This document shows, in pieces, positions 23,601 to 35,087 of a stretch of 64,000 nt of DNA. The notes beneath the pieces are model-generated. The model was not told where the DNA came from. It saw nothing but the letters and a program-made list of their open reading frames with translations, and did no database searches. Each line of letters begins with the position of its first letter. Position 1 is the stretch's first letter. This DNA comes from Mucor racemosus. Its lineage: Eukaryota; Mucoromycota; Mucoromycetes; Mucorales; Mucoraceae. Location of the stretch: positions 620,001-684,000 of the forward strand of contig JAPEHQ010000001.1 in the NCBI GenBank assembly GCA_027405735.1. Reading direction: 5' to 3'. The translations under genes were made by a program, and so were the position numbers.

Positions 23601-25137
23601 ATATTACCAAAGCTGATCTTCGCATGTAAGTTATTGATGATATGTCCTTATATCTCGTATATTTAGCTTCTTTATTATAGGTTCAAGCACGCTTGGGCTG
23701 ATATCGATACCAATGGAACAGGCTACATTCAAAAGGAAGATGTTGCTAAATTGTTGAGAAAGTTTACCGGTCGATTTCGATTTAGAATTTATGATGATCA
23801 ACATACTGTTGATAATATTATGAAATCTAGCCATCAGAATTCTGATAAAAATCATTCAAGCAATATAAGATCGCCTAGTGCTAAATCGCCAGGGGCTAAA
23901 TCTCCTAACAAGTCTCCTAACAAGTCTTCTAACAAATCTTCTAACAAACCTCCAGGAAAATCTCCAAATAAATCTTCCAACAAATCACCAGTAGCCAAAA
24001 GTGGTTACAGTAGTCAACTGCCTGAAGATCAAGAAATAAATGCTCAGGAAATCAACAGATGTCTCAGCAAGATGGATGTCGAAGAAGTAAGGAAAAGGAG
24101 ACTGGAGTATAATCTATACTACAAGGTAAATATACTGCGGAATACTTTAAATACCTGTAAACTAACATGAAAATGACAGGAAATACTGCGATCAGAAACT
24201 TCTAAAGGCATTCCGTTTGCAAGCGTTTTAACTATCATGTCTTATCGATTTATTGACATCTCAACATCTTTAACGTAAATATTTCCTTTCCGCTATTTCG
24301 CAATGTCAGCATTTTTAACTTGTTTTTCTTTTATCTATAGCTTGGATCCTTTGATTGCCCGTTTAGAAAAGATAGAGCAATTAACCCAAGAATATCATCT
24401 AGAAAAGGCTGCAGGCTTTTTCCTTGCCCAAATTCAAAAACGAAGATTTGTCCGTCAATTATGGGTGAAGCGAGATGAAGATGAAGTAAAAAAATTGGGC
24501 GTTACTGCTACAAGCCATTTTGAATTTGGTGCAAGCACTAATGGTAACAATAATTCTTTGGAAAGCCCTATCAATTACTTTAATCTTTCACCTGATAAAA
24601 AGAAAAGATCATCTACAGGTAAATAGTTTATCGACCAAAAACAATAGTTTATACTAAACCCCTTTACAAAAAGTGCCACGCATTGTCATTGATAATGCAT
24701 CTGCAAATACTAATCTTTCATCACCCATTTCTGCTGGAACAACGAGTATTCCAGTATCTCCAATGTCTACATATTCCATGGACAACCAGTATGATCCCGC
24801 TTACTCTGGTGGAGGATATTCGCTCATGGTAGCTCCAGGCACAAATAGTATGCCATCGTCACCTAATACTATTACTGAAATGGACAGCACAGGTCGTAGT
24901 GCTTTCAGTACCGCATTATCTCCATTTTCTCCATTTCCCGCTCTTAGTCCTACATCAAGACAAAATTGGCTTCTTATTGATGGTAATGTCGAGATGCCAA
25001 CTGAAGTGTCTGAAGGATTAATGGATTCGATGAATCATAGTATTTGGTCAGGTACGTAAATTTGAATTGATATCATCAACAAACAACTGATGAAATATTG
25101 TTCTTTAATAGATATGTTGAGAGATGAGGATCTGTAA
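17645..25137 (+). CDS. CCH1: Voltage-gated calcium channel alpha subunit, Cch1 type
   Basis: Fifteen exons: 17645-18981, 19039-19182, 19240-19525, 19583-20081, 20141-20694, 20749-20955, 21013-21491, 21547-22909, 22966-23493, 23549-23625, 23681-24125, 24180-24274, 24341-24618, 24674-25051, 25112-25137; all phases close, 2231 aa. It has the four-domain plan of Cch1, the plasma-membrane Ca2+ channel that works with Mid1 in fungi. Each pore loop has a glutamate at the filter position: SLELWTD, YTSERWT, TSTEGWV, TTGEAWN, i.e. an EEEE ring. S4-like arginine repeats are visible (SIRPIRLLSILRG; TFRSLRILRLIRYF). After domain IV comes an EF-hand-like loop (DIDTNGTGYIQKED), then a Lys/Ser/Pro tandem repeat (SPNK/SSNK), and a Ser-rich tail ending DMLRDEDL. 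The first 280 residues are disordered, with a His-rich run. The intron at 21492-21546 removes a stop and shifts frame, so a simple ORF view splits the gene there. Confidence 0.95.
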
Positions 25138-25732
25138 AATAGATTCAAACCAAATATACCCACCTCTCTCTCTCCCTCTCTCTTTCTCTTTTATTTATTA
25201 CTTTTTACAAAATTCGCACTTTTTTATATCACTACCTCTTAATCTTAATCTGGAATTTTCGAAAATTTAACTCCTTTGTAAATAAATTAAGGATTATAAC
25301 TATTTTTTAGTTGATCCAATCTAAAATCAGTCGTTTTCCTCTATTTCGTAGGAAACTGCTAGTCTTCAAAATCGGTGAATTCCATTTCTTCTAATAACTA
25401 ACCTCATATCAAACACGTTTTAGGATGTATCTTAAACACTACAAAATAGATATGAATTGGTTGCATCATCTTACTGGTTCTAGAATTTACTTCATATCTT
25501 TGAGAAGGCTCAAAAACACGTAAAATTCACTGCATTTTCTTTAAAAATTGGATCTCACTTTTCATCTCTGCTCTACTTTTTTTTTCACTAAATAACACCA
25601 AGAAAAAAATATATGCCAATGTACCTGAAATGTTCAGCTTTAATCCAAAAATGAGTATCCGGAAATATCCTACTTTTTACAGTTAGTATTAATTTTTGAG
25701 TGCTAATGTTTCAGATTTTCACGCGTACTCCA
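25138..25732. other. 3' flank of CCH1, no gene
   Basis: CT microsatellite-like stretch (CTCTCTCTCTCCCTCTC) at 25164-25185, then AT-rich sequence. Nothing codes here. Confidence 0.6.
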
Positions 25733-26640
25733 CTGCTAAAGAATTGAAACTTTGAGGCTTCATATCTCTTGAAAAAATTGAGCTATTCTAACACTTTTTG
25801 ATAATAAAACTTACTTTTTTTGAAGTGTTCTATAACATACTTTAATATAAAAAAATTCTGAGTACTTATTTTTTTTTCATTTTTTTTTAACATTTTTGTA
25901 GATTTCAAAAAATTCGTTAAATTAAGTAGCGGTTTCTTTTTACTCATGTCATCAAGCGCGTTGAGCTCTCTCGGATCCAATTTAGTTTTTTTCAAAATGT
26001 TGATTTTTCGTGGAGATATCCTCAAAAATGTGTACAAAAATATACCTTCATTTCTAGCTTCCATTTTTCCCTTATATACCCTCATCCCAAATTCTGAATC
26101 TGAAAAAAAAATAGACATAATTATTGTTATCTCTACAGAAAATGCAGCTAAAAGGTTCCGCAATAGCTCGATCGATAGATAATTTATTTGCGCATCATTT
26201 CCATTTATTATATTGTAAGTATGCTTATAAAAAGTGATGTGTATCTTCAAAAACCCTCTAAAATTTCAATTGAATTTTACGCAACATTTAATGTGAAACA
26301 TTTATTCAAATTTTATTTAGATGGATGCAGAATCCAAAACTGCACAAAAACTATTTAATACGCTAGGTCGACTCACTTTGCAGTTCATGAACATTTAAAC
26401 GGTTTTGATTTTTGAATCATTTTTCATTGATTTCAACAAATAAATTTTGGAACCCCGTGATTATAGGCTTTAAGCTGTGATAAAAACTATTATTTTGATT
26501 ATCTCGACAAAAAATCAATATTTTTTGCTAAAACAAAAAATGCAGAGTAGCGATTAATTGGATCTATCTTGTGAATACAGAAATTAAGCCCTGGATAATG
26601 AGTTTTAAGTTTACAAAATAATAAACTAATATTTACAACT
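25733..26640 (-). repeat. Repeat A, copy 2; left inverted end of large element
   Basis: Starts with GAATTGAAACTTTGAGGC, continues like copy 1 (2972-3900), and is the inverted partner of 30670-31625. The minus-strand ORF at 25783-26250 (155 aa) contains MRVYKGKMEARNEG and the same ISPRKINILKK and KLDPREL blocks as the other copies; it is the longest version, with an upstream extension. Not recognised. Confidence 0.75.
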
Positions 26641-27248
26641 GCAGAAAACAAAGAAAAAACCCCCCATCCTTATGAATATTGATCCAATTAATCTCCAATT
26701 ATACATGATGGTAGATTTAAATATGTCTTGCATAAAAATTTATATTTCTACATTCACAAATCACTGCGAATTGAGAAAACCATCAGCAAAACATGATATT
26801 TCTGTCCAATAAAACTACCTGTTGTGTCCTATATTTTCATGTTTGATAAAAAAATACTTAAAAACGAATACAATTTAAGGAGAATAAGTAATGAATCAGT
26901 TCTTCAATTGTATAATAAAAACAAGGTATCGTTTATTTAGATATAAAAGTATGGCCTTTTACTGTATATTGGTTTGACATTGAAATCCTGAGATGTCATT
27001 TAAGGCATTATGGGACTATTAGATCTGTTTGATAGAAATTTATAGATGGAAATGGATCAATCGTAGTTTAACCGTTCTTGCAGCAGAGCTTAATGAGTTG
27101 CCTTGTTTCAATGCTGCTGCGCTAAATGTGCTTGGATGTTGATTTGATAGCTACTTGATTGATTAACAACCGCTGGGGTGAGATAATATGGTGTCATAAT
27201 TGAGGTCCGAGAGTTCTATATATCTTGGTAATTACTGGATTAAACTTA

Positions 27249-30200
27249 CACTACGGCCGAACTATGCTTCCGATGGGCATAATGATCTGCACAGATGGGC
27301 AGAATAAAACATTTTGTGCAGATCAGGCAGCCCAGATGAGCAGAGCAATGAGATCAAGATTTTTTAGTTAATTTACTAAAGTATATCGATCATAATATAA
27401 TTAATAACGAAGATAACTTGAATGGTTTAAAACAGATGTGAGTTACTCTGATTCAAAAAAATTGCCTTATTGACGAGATATATCAATTTGAAATTTCAGG
27501 TTTGAAAGAGTTCTGCCCATGTTCTTCTTTCGGGTACCAAATGGGAACAACGACAACAACCTGCTTGGTAACACTAAAAGTATTTATGCCTTTGTAAATT
27601 CCTGTTTGTAACACACAAAATCTTTTTTCTTTCCTACTCTTTCCTCAGCTCTTTTATTTACAGTACGTTTAAAACTACAACAAAAAGACTAATATTTTTT
27701 TATAAACTGAAATCCAGTAGCAGGTACACGTACATGTTTTTTCTATTGTTTATTTGGAAATAAATTATTAACTGTTAATGTTAGGGCACGTTATAATATC
27801 TTTCTCGAAAAAAAAAGCGTCCAGGACTTAATCATTTTATTCCATTGTCTACGTTATAATCAATGCTTTTTGGTCGACGAAAGTCGATATCTACCTGGAG
27901 AAAAACTAGTGATTATAAAAGTATGTATAGTATTGACTTGATTTAAATAAATGAATAAACTCATGTTAGTCTATTTAGTTTCTAAAAAGCATTTATTTCT
28001 ATACTGTCGCCAACAGCAGCTAAGAAGAGGAAAACAAGATGTTGTCTTGTATATCACTACCAACTATCAAAAGTACACCATAATTATTATTACTTATTAG
28101 CTTGTTATTAATAATTGATTTTACTAATAAATCAATTTTTTATAGGTCAAAGTAAGTTTGTTCTGGTAAAGAATTGAATAAATTGGCTTGGGACAAAGAG
28201 GGTAAAAAGGTGGCAATAGGTTCATTCCAGTGATGGCCATGTTTATGTTTATGATATTGGAGAGATAAGACTACAACTTAATGTAAATCACCTCTAATGC
28301 AATAATTATAAAGTAAGACTATATTATCATCGAATAAATTACCACACAATATTAACATGTATAAAGATTTACACTAATAAGCTTGGATGAAGTAGGTACA
28401 GCATCGTAAATTCTTGAAAAATTTCTCAAGTATTATAAAATCTCTTATTTTTAAGACTTACAAGGCTTAGAAGCGGAATATTAATTTAGAAAATTATTCT
28501 TGTCCAGATCATCAATTTTGACATTTTTTAATTTTTTTTTTCTGATTTTGCAAAACTAGAGTTAATTATACTACCAGTTATAAAAACAAAAAATATACAC
28601 ATATGCAACATTTAGCGCTCTATTTGCTCAATAAAAAACAACAAACATTTTTATTGCAAAGTATTACATGAAAATCCTTTAACCAAAAATCCGTTTTTGG
28701 GGCAAAAGTACAAAATTTCAATACTTAACATTTAATATTAAGCTTTCATAAAATAAGTATTAGTTATACCTACAATTTTCTCTCACAATGTAGTATATTT
28801 AAACGTCGATTTTGGTATCAAAATTTAATTTTTCTGTGTTTTGATAAAAATCATGAGTGTTGGTAAGGGTAAAACGAGCCCCGAAAATGTCCGCTACAAA
28901 AACTGAACTTTCAGACTGTACATGGTTAAATATAAGAAAAGTTAAAAAAAATAAATGCTTTTTTATTTAAAACTTAGATATACCATACTATAAGAGACTA
29001 AGCCGTTCAATCTTGCTATGCTCAATTACGGCGTCGCTCTTCGGGCTCGTTTTTGCAATTTTTTATGAATGTATGATATGACAGACAGTTTTTATAGTAG
29101 AAAATTTTATGTTTCTATTATAGTAACAGATATTGCCTGTTTTATTTAGTTTATAGTTCAGGCGCTGTAATGCTGCTTTTACATTGGCTGAAATGTGCAA
29201 TTTAGCAGGGTTTTAATTGCGCTAAATAATGTAAAGCCTTGTAAATCCTTTTCTACGTGTGTTGTTTCTCTCTTTTTGTTTTCATATTCTAAGGATATAT
29301 TCACCGTTTGATAAGGCATATCAGACTATCAAGCTGGTATTCTTTTCTTGTGTCTGAATACGCATTCTAACATTCTAACATAAGGGACTAATGTTTTTAA
29401 TATAGGTAGCAGTCATTATATTATAGGCTGATATTTTTATTTAACCGCATTTTAGGATCAAATATTATTATTTACTACTGTATTGTTGTACGTATTTCTT
29501 GATTACCAGATCAAATCGAAGGCAATAATAATATTTATATCTACTCAATAAAAAGCTACGACTGGCTACAAACCCACAAATTGTTCCATAAAAGTGATAA
29601 AATCTCAAATGATATAGAAACAAAAATAAAAAAAGAATAATCTAATGTTTTGTCTAATAACCATAGTTTTGATCGTAGCTACTGTATACTTGAAAACAAA
29701 TTTTTTACCGCTGATAATCGTAAACTAAAATAGTAAGTTTAACGAACGGAGGGTAATTTGTTTAAACTTTATATGTGCTGAAGTGACATCTATAATCGTA
29801 GATTTGGCTTGCATATAAATTTAAGCAGTAAGTATTATTTAAGTTTATGCTCGAGCAAAAACCATTGTTGCTGTAAACATTAATATTATAGCTATAAGCA
29901 TATTTACAAATGGTGATAATCATAAATATATTGGCTCTTGCATGTATTGCTCTACATCAACAACGCATTGAATTGTATTGTCTATAATTTATATTAATAA
30001 AAGCAAATGTAATTTAAAACCCCATTCCAATAAAAAATGCAATGGAATTTTGAGAACGGCACGATGCTCATGTACAAACCAATTTGTGCCCATACAATCA
30101 ACCCACTATGCTCATGGTCAGATTTTATTATTATGCACACATGGGATTAATGTTATGCACACGGACAGAATAGATAATTCTGCACATACAGGGTTAGCGT

Positions 30201-30354
30201 TGCGCTGGTGTGTAGTTTCTTTTGTTGTGCCCATGTCTATATTATTACCTTTTTAACCATATTCAGTGGGCACAACAGCTCAGGCTATAGTGTGCAGCCC
30301 ACCTGGGCACAACAACGAAATCACCTTGTGCAGCACAACAGGTCGGCCGTAGTG
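27249..30354. mobile_element. CACTA-like (EnSpm) DNA transposon, non-autonomous
   Basis: 3106 bp with perfect 12-bp terminal inverted repeats (CACTACGGCCGA at 27249; TCGGCCGTAGTG ending 30354) flanked by a 3-bp duplication TTA (27246-27248 and 30355-30357). CACTA termini with 3-bp TSDs define the CACTA/EnSpm superfamily. The subterminal zones hold repeated short motifs such as GTGCAGAT/GTGCAGCAC and TGGGCA, as expected for transposase-binding sites. No transposase ORF is seen; the interior includes a broken dynein-IC-like WD40 fragment (28163-28275) and sequence shared with 1-560 and 2375-2580. A copy of the host repeat near 2695-2730 preserves the empty site with one triplet (CAA/TAA). Confidence 0.85.
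28163..28275 (+). pseudogene. WD40 gene fragment inside the CACTA-like element
   Basis: Reads LNKLAWDKEGKKVAIGS, then after a frameshift SDGHVYVYDIGE, matching the fragment at 405-650 (-). It is probably a piece of dynein intermediate chain. The isolated exon-sized piece within transposon borders suggests gene capture. Confidence 0.55.
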
Positions 30355-30640
30355 TTAGTACGTTAGGAGTTTTTTTATACCCGGTGGTATCAAAACTTTG
30401 CACTTCAATATATACATATCGTAGTCAATAGATTATTGTAAGATGTATTGGTACTGTAGAAGGTGATAAAGGATGTTAATTGGCGGCATATAACAATATA
30501 TATATATATAGACTTATTTTAGATGAGTCATGTAATTAAGAGAATGTAAATATAAAAGAAGATGTTTCCATCTTATAATAAAGTTCTTTAGTTTTAGTGT
30601 GCTCTTTCATTTTATAACCGTTTCCCTTATTTTTATTAAA
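30355..30640. other. Right part of host element interior, AT microsatellite
   Basis: 30358-30475 corresponds to 2620-2712 inverted. A TA run sits near 30498-30512. No coding potential is seen. Confidence 0.5.
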
Positions 30641-30669
30641 TTATTTAGTACATATTTTAGCTTTGAAAT

Positions 30670-31625
30670 TGATACGATCTCCTGGTGTAACAAGTAGCTT
30701 TATAGATTGGTCAAAAATTGTCCTAAAATCCATTGTAAAATTTAAGCACCTAAATTGAGGTGCTAATTTTTTGTATTCACAAGGTAGTTTCAGCTGAAAA
30801 TTACTTTGTATTTTTTGTTTCAGCGAAATATATTGATTTTTTGCCGAGATAACCAAACTGATAATTCACATTACAGCTTAAAGCTATGATAGCGGAGTCC
30901 CAAAATTGATTTTCCAAATCGACCAGAAAATCTTACAAAAACAAAATTCGATTAATAGCTCATGAACTGTAAAGTAAGTTGGGTTAGTCAACTAAATGTT
31001 TTTTGTGTAGTTTTAAATTCTGTATCCATCTAAATAAAATTCAGAAAAATGTTCCACATTAAATTGTGCGTAGAATGCGATTGTAATTTTAAAGGCTTTT
31101 TGAATATACACATCACTTTTCATAAGCATTTTTTAACTCTAAATTAATTCAATAATGGACAGAAAAATTATGTATCGATTGAGTCATTGATAAACCTTCT
31201 AGCTACAGTTTTCGTAGAGAAAGAAAGATTTCTGTCAGTTTTTTTTTTTCAAATTCAGAATTTGGGATGAGGGTATACAAGGCAAAAATTGAAGCCAGAA
31301 GCGAAGGTATCTCTTTGTACACATTTTTGAAGATATTTCCACGAAAAATCGATATTTTGAAAAAATCTAAATTGGATCCGAGAGAGCTCAACGAGCTTGA
31401 TCACACGAATGTAAAAGAAATGCTGTTTAATTTAACGAATGTTTTGAAATCGACTACAAAAATGTCAAAAAATGAATAAAAAACAAAAGTGCCCAGAATT
31501 TTTTTATACTGAAATATATTATAGAGCGCTTCAAGAAAAGTAAGGTTTATTATTAAAAAGTGTTAGTATAGCTTAATTTCATGTAGAGATATGAAGCCTC
31601 AAAGTTTCAAATTTTTAGCATTGAA
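30670..31625 (+). repeat. Repeat A, copy 3; right inverted end of large element
   Basis: Inverted relative to copies 1 and 2. The plus-strand ORF 31267-31479 (70 aa) starts MRVYKAKIEARSEG and shares the KLDPREL block, then hits a stop earlier than the others. Confidence 0.75.
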
Positions 31626-32590
31626 AATTGAAAGTTGATCAATTAAAGGATTATTCTAACTCATAACAAACAGTAATTCAAAGTAGCTAAACACCGTATT
31701 TAATTAAAGCATATCTTGCACTCTTGTGTATTTTTTTTTCATTTTGCTATTATGTTTTATAATGTGTTTTAGTATTAGAAAAGATGGCCGCATCTAATTT
31801 TTAGTATTGAAAAAACAAAAAGCCAATTTTACATAGCTATGGTCGAATTCATAGGGAAACCATTTATCCAAAGATGAAACTTCATTCAAAATAGTAAGTA
31901 TCGCATCTCTACGAGTTGTCAAATGTACCAAGCCCAACACTATCGAAGCGACGAGAAAGAATTAATTAGGAGTCTCCATCGTAATTCTAGCATATTTAGG
32001 CAATTGTTTCATTAAAAAAGCAATGTTTAACAATTGTCAACTTCCGCACAATATTAATATTACAGTATAAAGCAAAAGTTGTATCAAATACTACTTGTTT
32101 GCATGAATTAAAAAAAGTTTATTTGATTTGGGAAAAGTTTAGCTTACATCATAGATATCATAATTACGTTTTCTTGTCTCAATAAGCTGTACAGCCACGA
32201 TGCTTAAAGTGAGGCGTTAAAAGCCTCAAAGAGCATCACAACGGAACATTACATGCTTGTCTTCATAAATTGAATTCGAATGTGCTTTTTTATATAATTC
32301 AAACGATCATTATAGAATTCAATATGTACTCTTAATAATTTTTTGAATCATTGAAACAAATGATCTGTGAGATAATCGATACATCATTATTTCGTTTCAT
32401 TATGGTTGGCAAATGGTAGCAAATATAGTCACGTAATGTAGCATCCATATACAAAGTCAACGGGAAATTGGATATCCATCACTATTACCGTGTCATTCCG
32501 AATCTTGTTTTATCTATTTATTTAATATTTCCCCGGTGCAACACTTTTATCATGTCTTTCTTTATTCTTTCTTAAATTAATATTTTAGCC
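31626..32590. other. Intergenic, no gene seen
   Basis: AT-rich; nothing recognisable apart from the leader of the gene at 32591. Confidence 0.6.
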
Positions 32591-33378
32591 ATGAAATTCA
32601 GATTAGATCCCTTTCCTAATGTTTCAGAAACCCTCTTGAACTCATTGTTGAATGCACGTATTCTCGTTTTCTCTATTGTGGTAGCCAAAATTATGTTGGA
32701 TCGTTTGTATAAATATGCTGTGGTAATGTATTTATAATTTTAGTGGATTTATCACATAATACTAAAAAGAGATGGGCTTTATAGATTGTCAATCCCTTGG
32801 GATATGATGCTGATGGTGAAGCAATGTTGGATATTCTCGAATACCAGAATCCTACAACTTCCAATGAAGTATTTTATGCTTTAAACAGTTATGGACCAAA
32901 AGGAAGACAAGCTTATTTGACATATTTACTTTATGATGTCGTGTTTGTGATTGCACGTTCCGCACCTGTTATTGTTATTTGTACATGGGCTTATAAGAAA
33001 GCACCTGCAGCTGTTCGTCCTGGTGCATGGATTCCCCTCTTGAATATGTTTACTGATCTTTTTGAATCCTTTATGATTTTTGGCCTCATCAAAGCTTTCC
33101 CTCATCGCAACAAAACCGCAGAATTACTTACTTCTTACGTTATTCGTTTTAAATGGCTTACTTTCCAAACTACTTTGGCAGTTATGTTCATCTCATTAAT
33201 GGTAGGTATTTATTATGGTTTCCATGGCCTTTTGGCAGACAGCGTTGTGATGGAAAGAGAGCGTCAAAAGAAGGTAACAGCTAGAGAACAAGTTCAAGAT
33301 GTTTTGAACAAATCTGCTGCTCGTCGTGCTGCATCAGGTGCCTCTGATAGATCTGAGGCTATCAAGAAGGACTCTTAA
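32591..33378 (+). CDS. Multi-span membrane protein, family not recognised
   Basis: Two exons, 32591-32722 and 32785-33378, joined in phase at GCTGTG|ATTGTC; 241 aa. The N-terminus (DPFPNVSETLLNSLL) precedes a first hydrophobic segment; later spans are LTYLLYDVVFVIARSAPVIV, the region around WIPLLNMFTDLFESFMIFGL, and TFQTTLAVMFISLMVGIYYG. A conserved-looking acidic loop (NPLGYDADGEAMLDILEYQN) follows the first span, and the C-terminus is basic and hydrophilic, ending EAIKKDS, possibly a KKxx-type ER retrieval signal (KKDS, with lysines at -4 and -3). Codon use is biased like well-expressed genes. A polyadenylation-like AATAAA lies near 33422. Function unknown; an ER location is inferred from the tail. 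Confidence 0.85.
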
Positions 33379-33498
33379 TTGGATATAGTCAATACTGTTA
33401 CTTTGTAAATACATCTTAAAAAATAAAAACGGTATTAGCGCGTACTTTTAAATAGTTTCACCAGCACGTGGGTTTTGGTTTATTTAATTTAGTAGAAA

Positions 33499-34395
33499 TC
33501 AGCAACAGCTTGAACTGTGCACATCTGGCAGGTCATTACAAAGAAATAATTTGTTGCTGTTGCTACTACTACTATAATCAAGTTCGTATTCACTGTCACT
33601 ATGATTTGACATTTCAAGTTGTACAATGTGGTTTATAAGGTATTCAGTAGCGGCTTCTATACTTGTATTTTCTTTTGCTGATGTTTCAAACCTTTAAAGC
33701 CGATTATTTAGCATCGGTTCAGATGAAAAACTATGTATTCTTACCATTGGATGAATGCATTCTCTATACAAAAATCATTCATTTCTTGTTTTGATCTAGG
33801 ATTTGATTGTTGGTCAATCTACAGAAATTACATTTAGTATTGATGTAACAATGTGATGTGACACATTTACTTTGTTTGTTAACAAAACAACAGGTATACT
33901 TCCACCACCCCAAGATAGAGGTAACTCTACTTTAGTGTCTATATCTTGCTTCCATTTTAAAACATTTTGAAAGGTTGATGGTCGGGTAACATCATATACG
34001 ATAAATGCACCTATTGCACCTCTATAATATGCTTGGGTCATACTTCCAAATCTTTCCTGACCAGCAATATCCCACATTTGTAAGTTTATAACGATATCTG
34101 ACTCAAACTGAATGACTTTTAATGCAAAATCTACTCCAATCTGTTGAAAATAAAATGATTTCAGCATACAACTTCTAAAAATGTCGTAAGATTATACGTA
34201 CAGTTGATTTGTAATTACTAGAAAATGTATTGTGGATATATCTTTTCAAAATTGATGTTTTTCCAGTGCCTAAATCACCTACAACTAGTATTTTGTATTG
34301 GTATTCTCTTGCATTCTAAGATGGATCAAAAAATAAAGTGAAAAAGGTTAAATGATTTGGATTGATTGATTATTGTGGTGCCGATCTGCTACCAT
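33499..34395 (-). CDS. RAB32: Rab32/38-type small GTPase
   Basis: Five exons, complement(33499..33691, 33745..33818, 33871..34140, 34202..34315, 34393..34395), 217 aa, all phases close. GTPase motifs: P-loop GDLGTGKTS, WDIAGQERFGSMTQ, NKID and ETSAKE. Isoleucine in WDIAGQ, instead of the usual threonine, plus IGVDFALKVI and the KWKQDIDTKVELP stretch mark the Rab32/38/29 group. The protein ends SSSCC, a double-cysteine geranylgeranylation signal. In animals and amoebae these Rabs act at lysosome-related organelles and mitochondria-associated membranes; the fungal role is inferred. The start codon is again an exon of only three bases: ATG (34393-34395) directly followed by a GTAGCA donor, spliced to AATGCAAGAG; no other in-frame start fits. 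Confidence 0.9.
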
Positions 34396-34649
34396 TTTAA
34401 GTTTATGTTTGTGCTTCTATGTTTAATCAAAGAAGAAAGAAATGTAATCAAAAGACTCTTCATTACACTTGATGTAAATATATCGCATCGTTTTGCCATT
34501 CTCTGTTGTATTCAAACCTGGTTCAACCAATGTAATTGGAGAAAATAGCCCAACGTGGTCGGTACCATATGTAACACGAGATAATGGGTTCAGTATTTTA
34601 TATAAAAAAACTTCTGTCAAAACTATATACATATATATATACCTATGCT

Positions 34650-35027
34650 GCTTATCAACAAAATAAATTAGTAAAAAGAAACAGATTATAGAGTATCATT
34701 AAACTATCTATTATGGCACAAAATCCAAGTTTTATATATATTATAGGAGGTCTGAGCAGTGCGCGCATCGAAACTTCGGCTGATGGATTATACGCGATGA
34801 TGTGTCCTATGGCGTAATATGTCGTTTGATGTGAGTGATTTAACTTGTATCTCTTTTTATTACTTAGTTTCGAATTGAGGTTGAATGTGCCTTGAATTTA
34901 ATAGTGTATGATGGGCCTCTATATATTAATGGATTGTGGAGCATCTGTATGAATGCTTACATAATGAACCGAACCGAACTGTCAAGAAAGCAAACGTATT
35001 GGCCAAATAGCAGTTTATTTTAGGTAT

Positions 35028-35087
<60 letters not shown>

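Larger units (their letters stand above)
25733..31625. mobile_element. Large element with ~1-kb terminal inverted repeats
   Basis: The two ends (25733-26640 and 30670-31625) are inverted copies of repeat A; the shared termini read TGCTAAA...TTGAAACTTTGAGGC. The interior (26840-27248 and 30355-30475) matches 2620-2965 as reverse complement once the CACTA-like insertion is removed, leaving about 2.8 kb. No transposase is recognisable. No target-site duplication is evident at the outer ends, so it is old or its true borders differ. Confidence 0.6.

Noticed and set aside
25733..31625. LTR retrotransposon
   Set aside because: The long terminal copies are inverted, not direct, and no gag, protease or integrase is seen.
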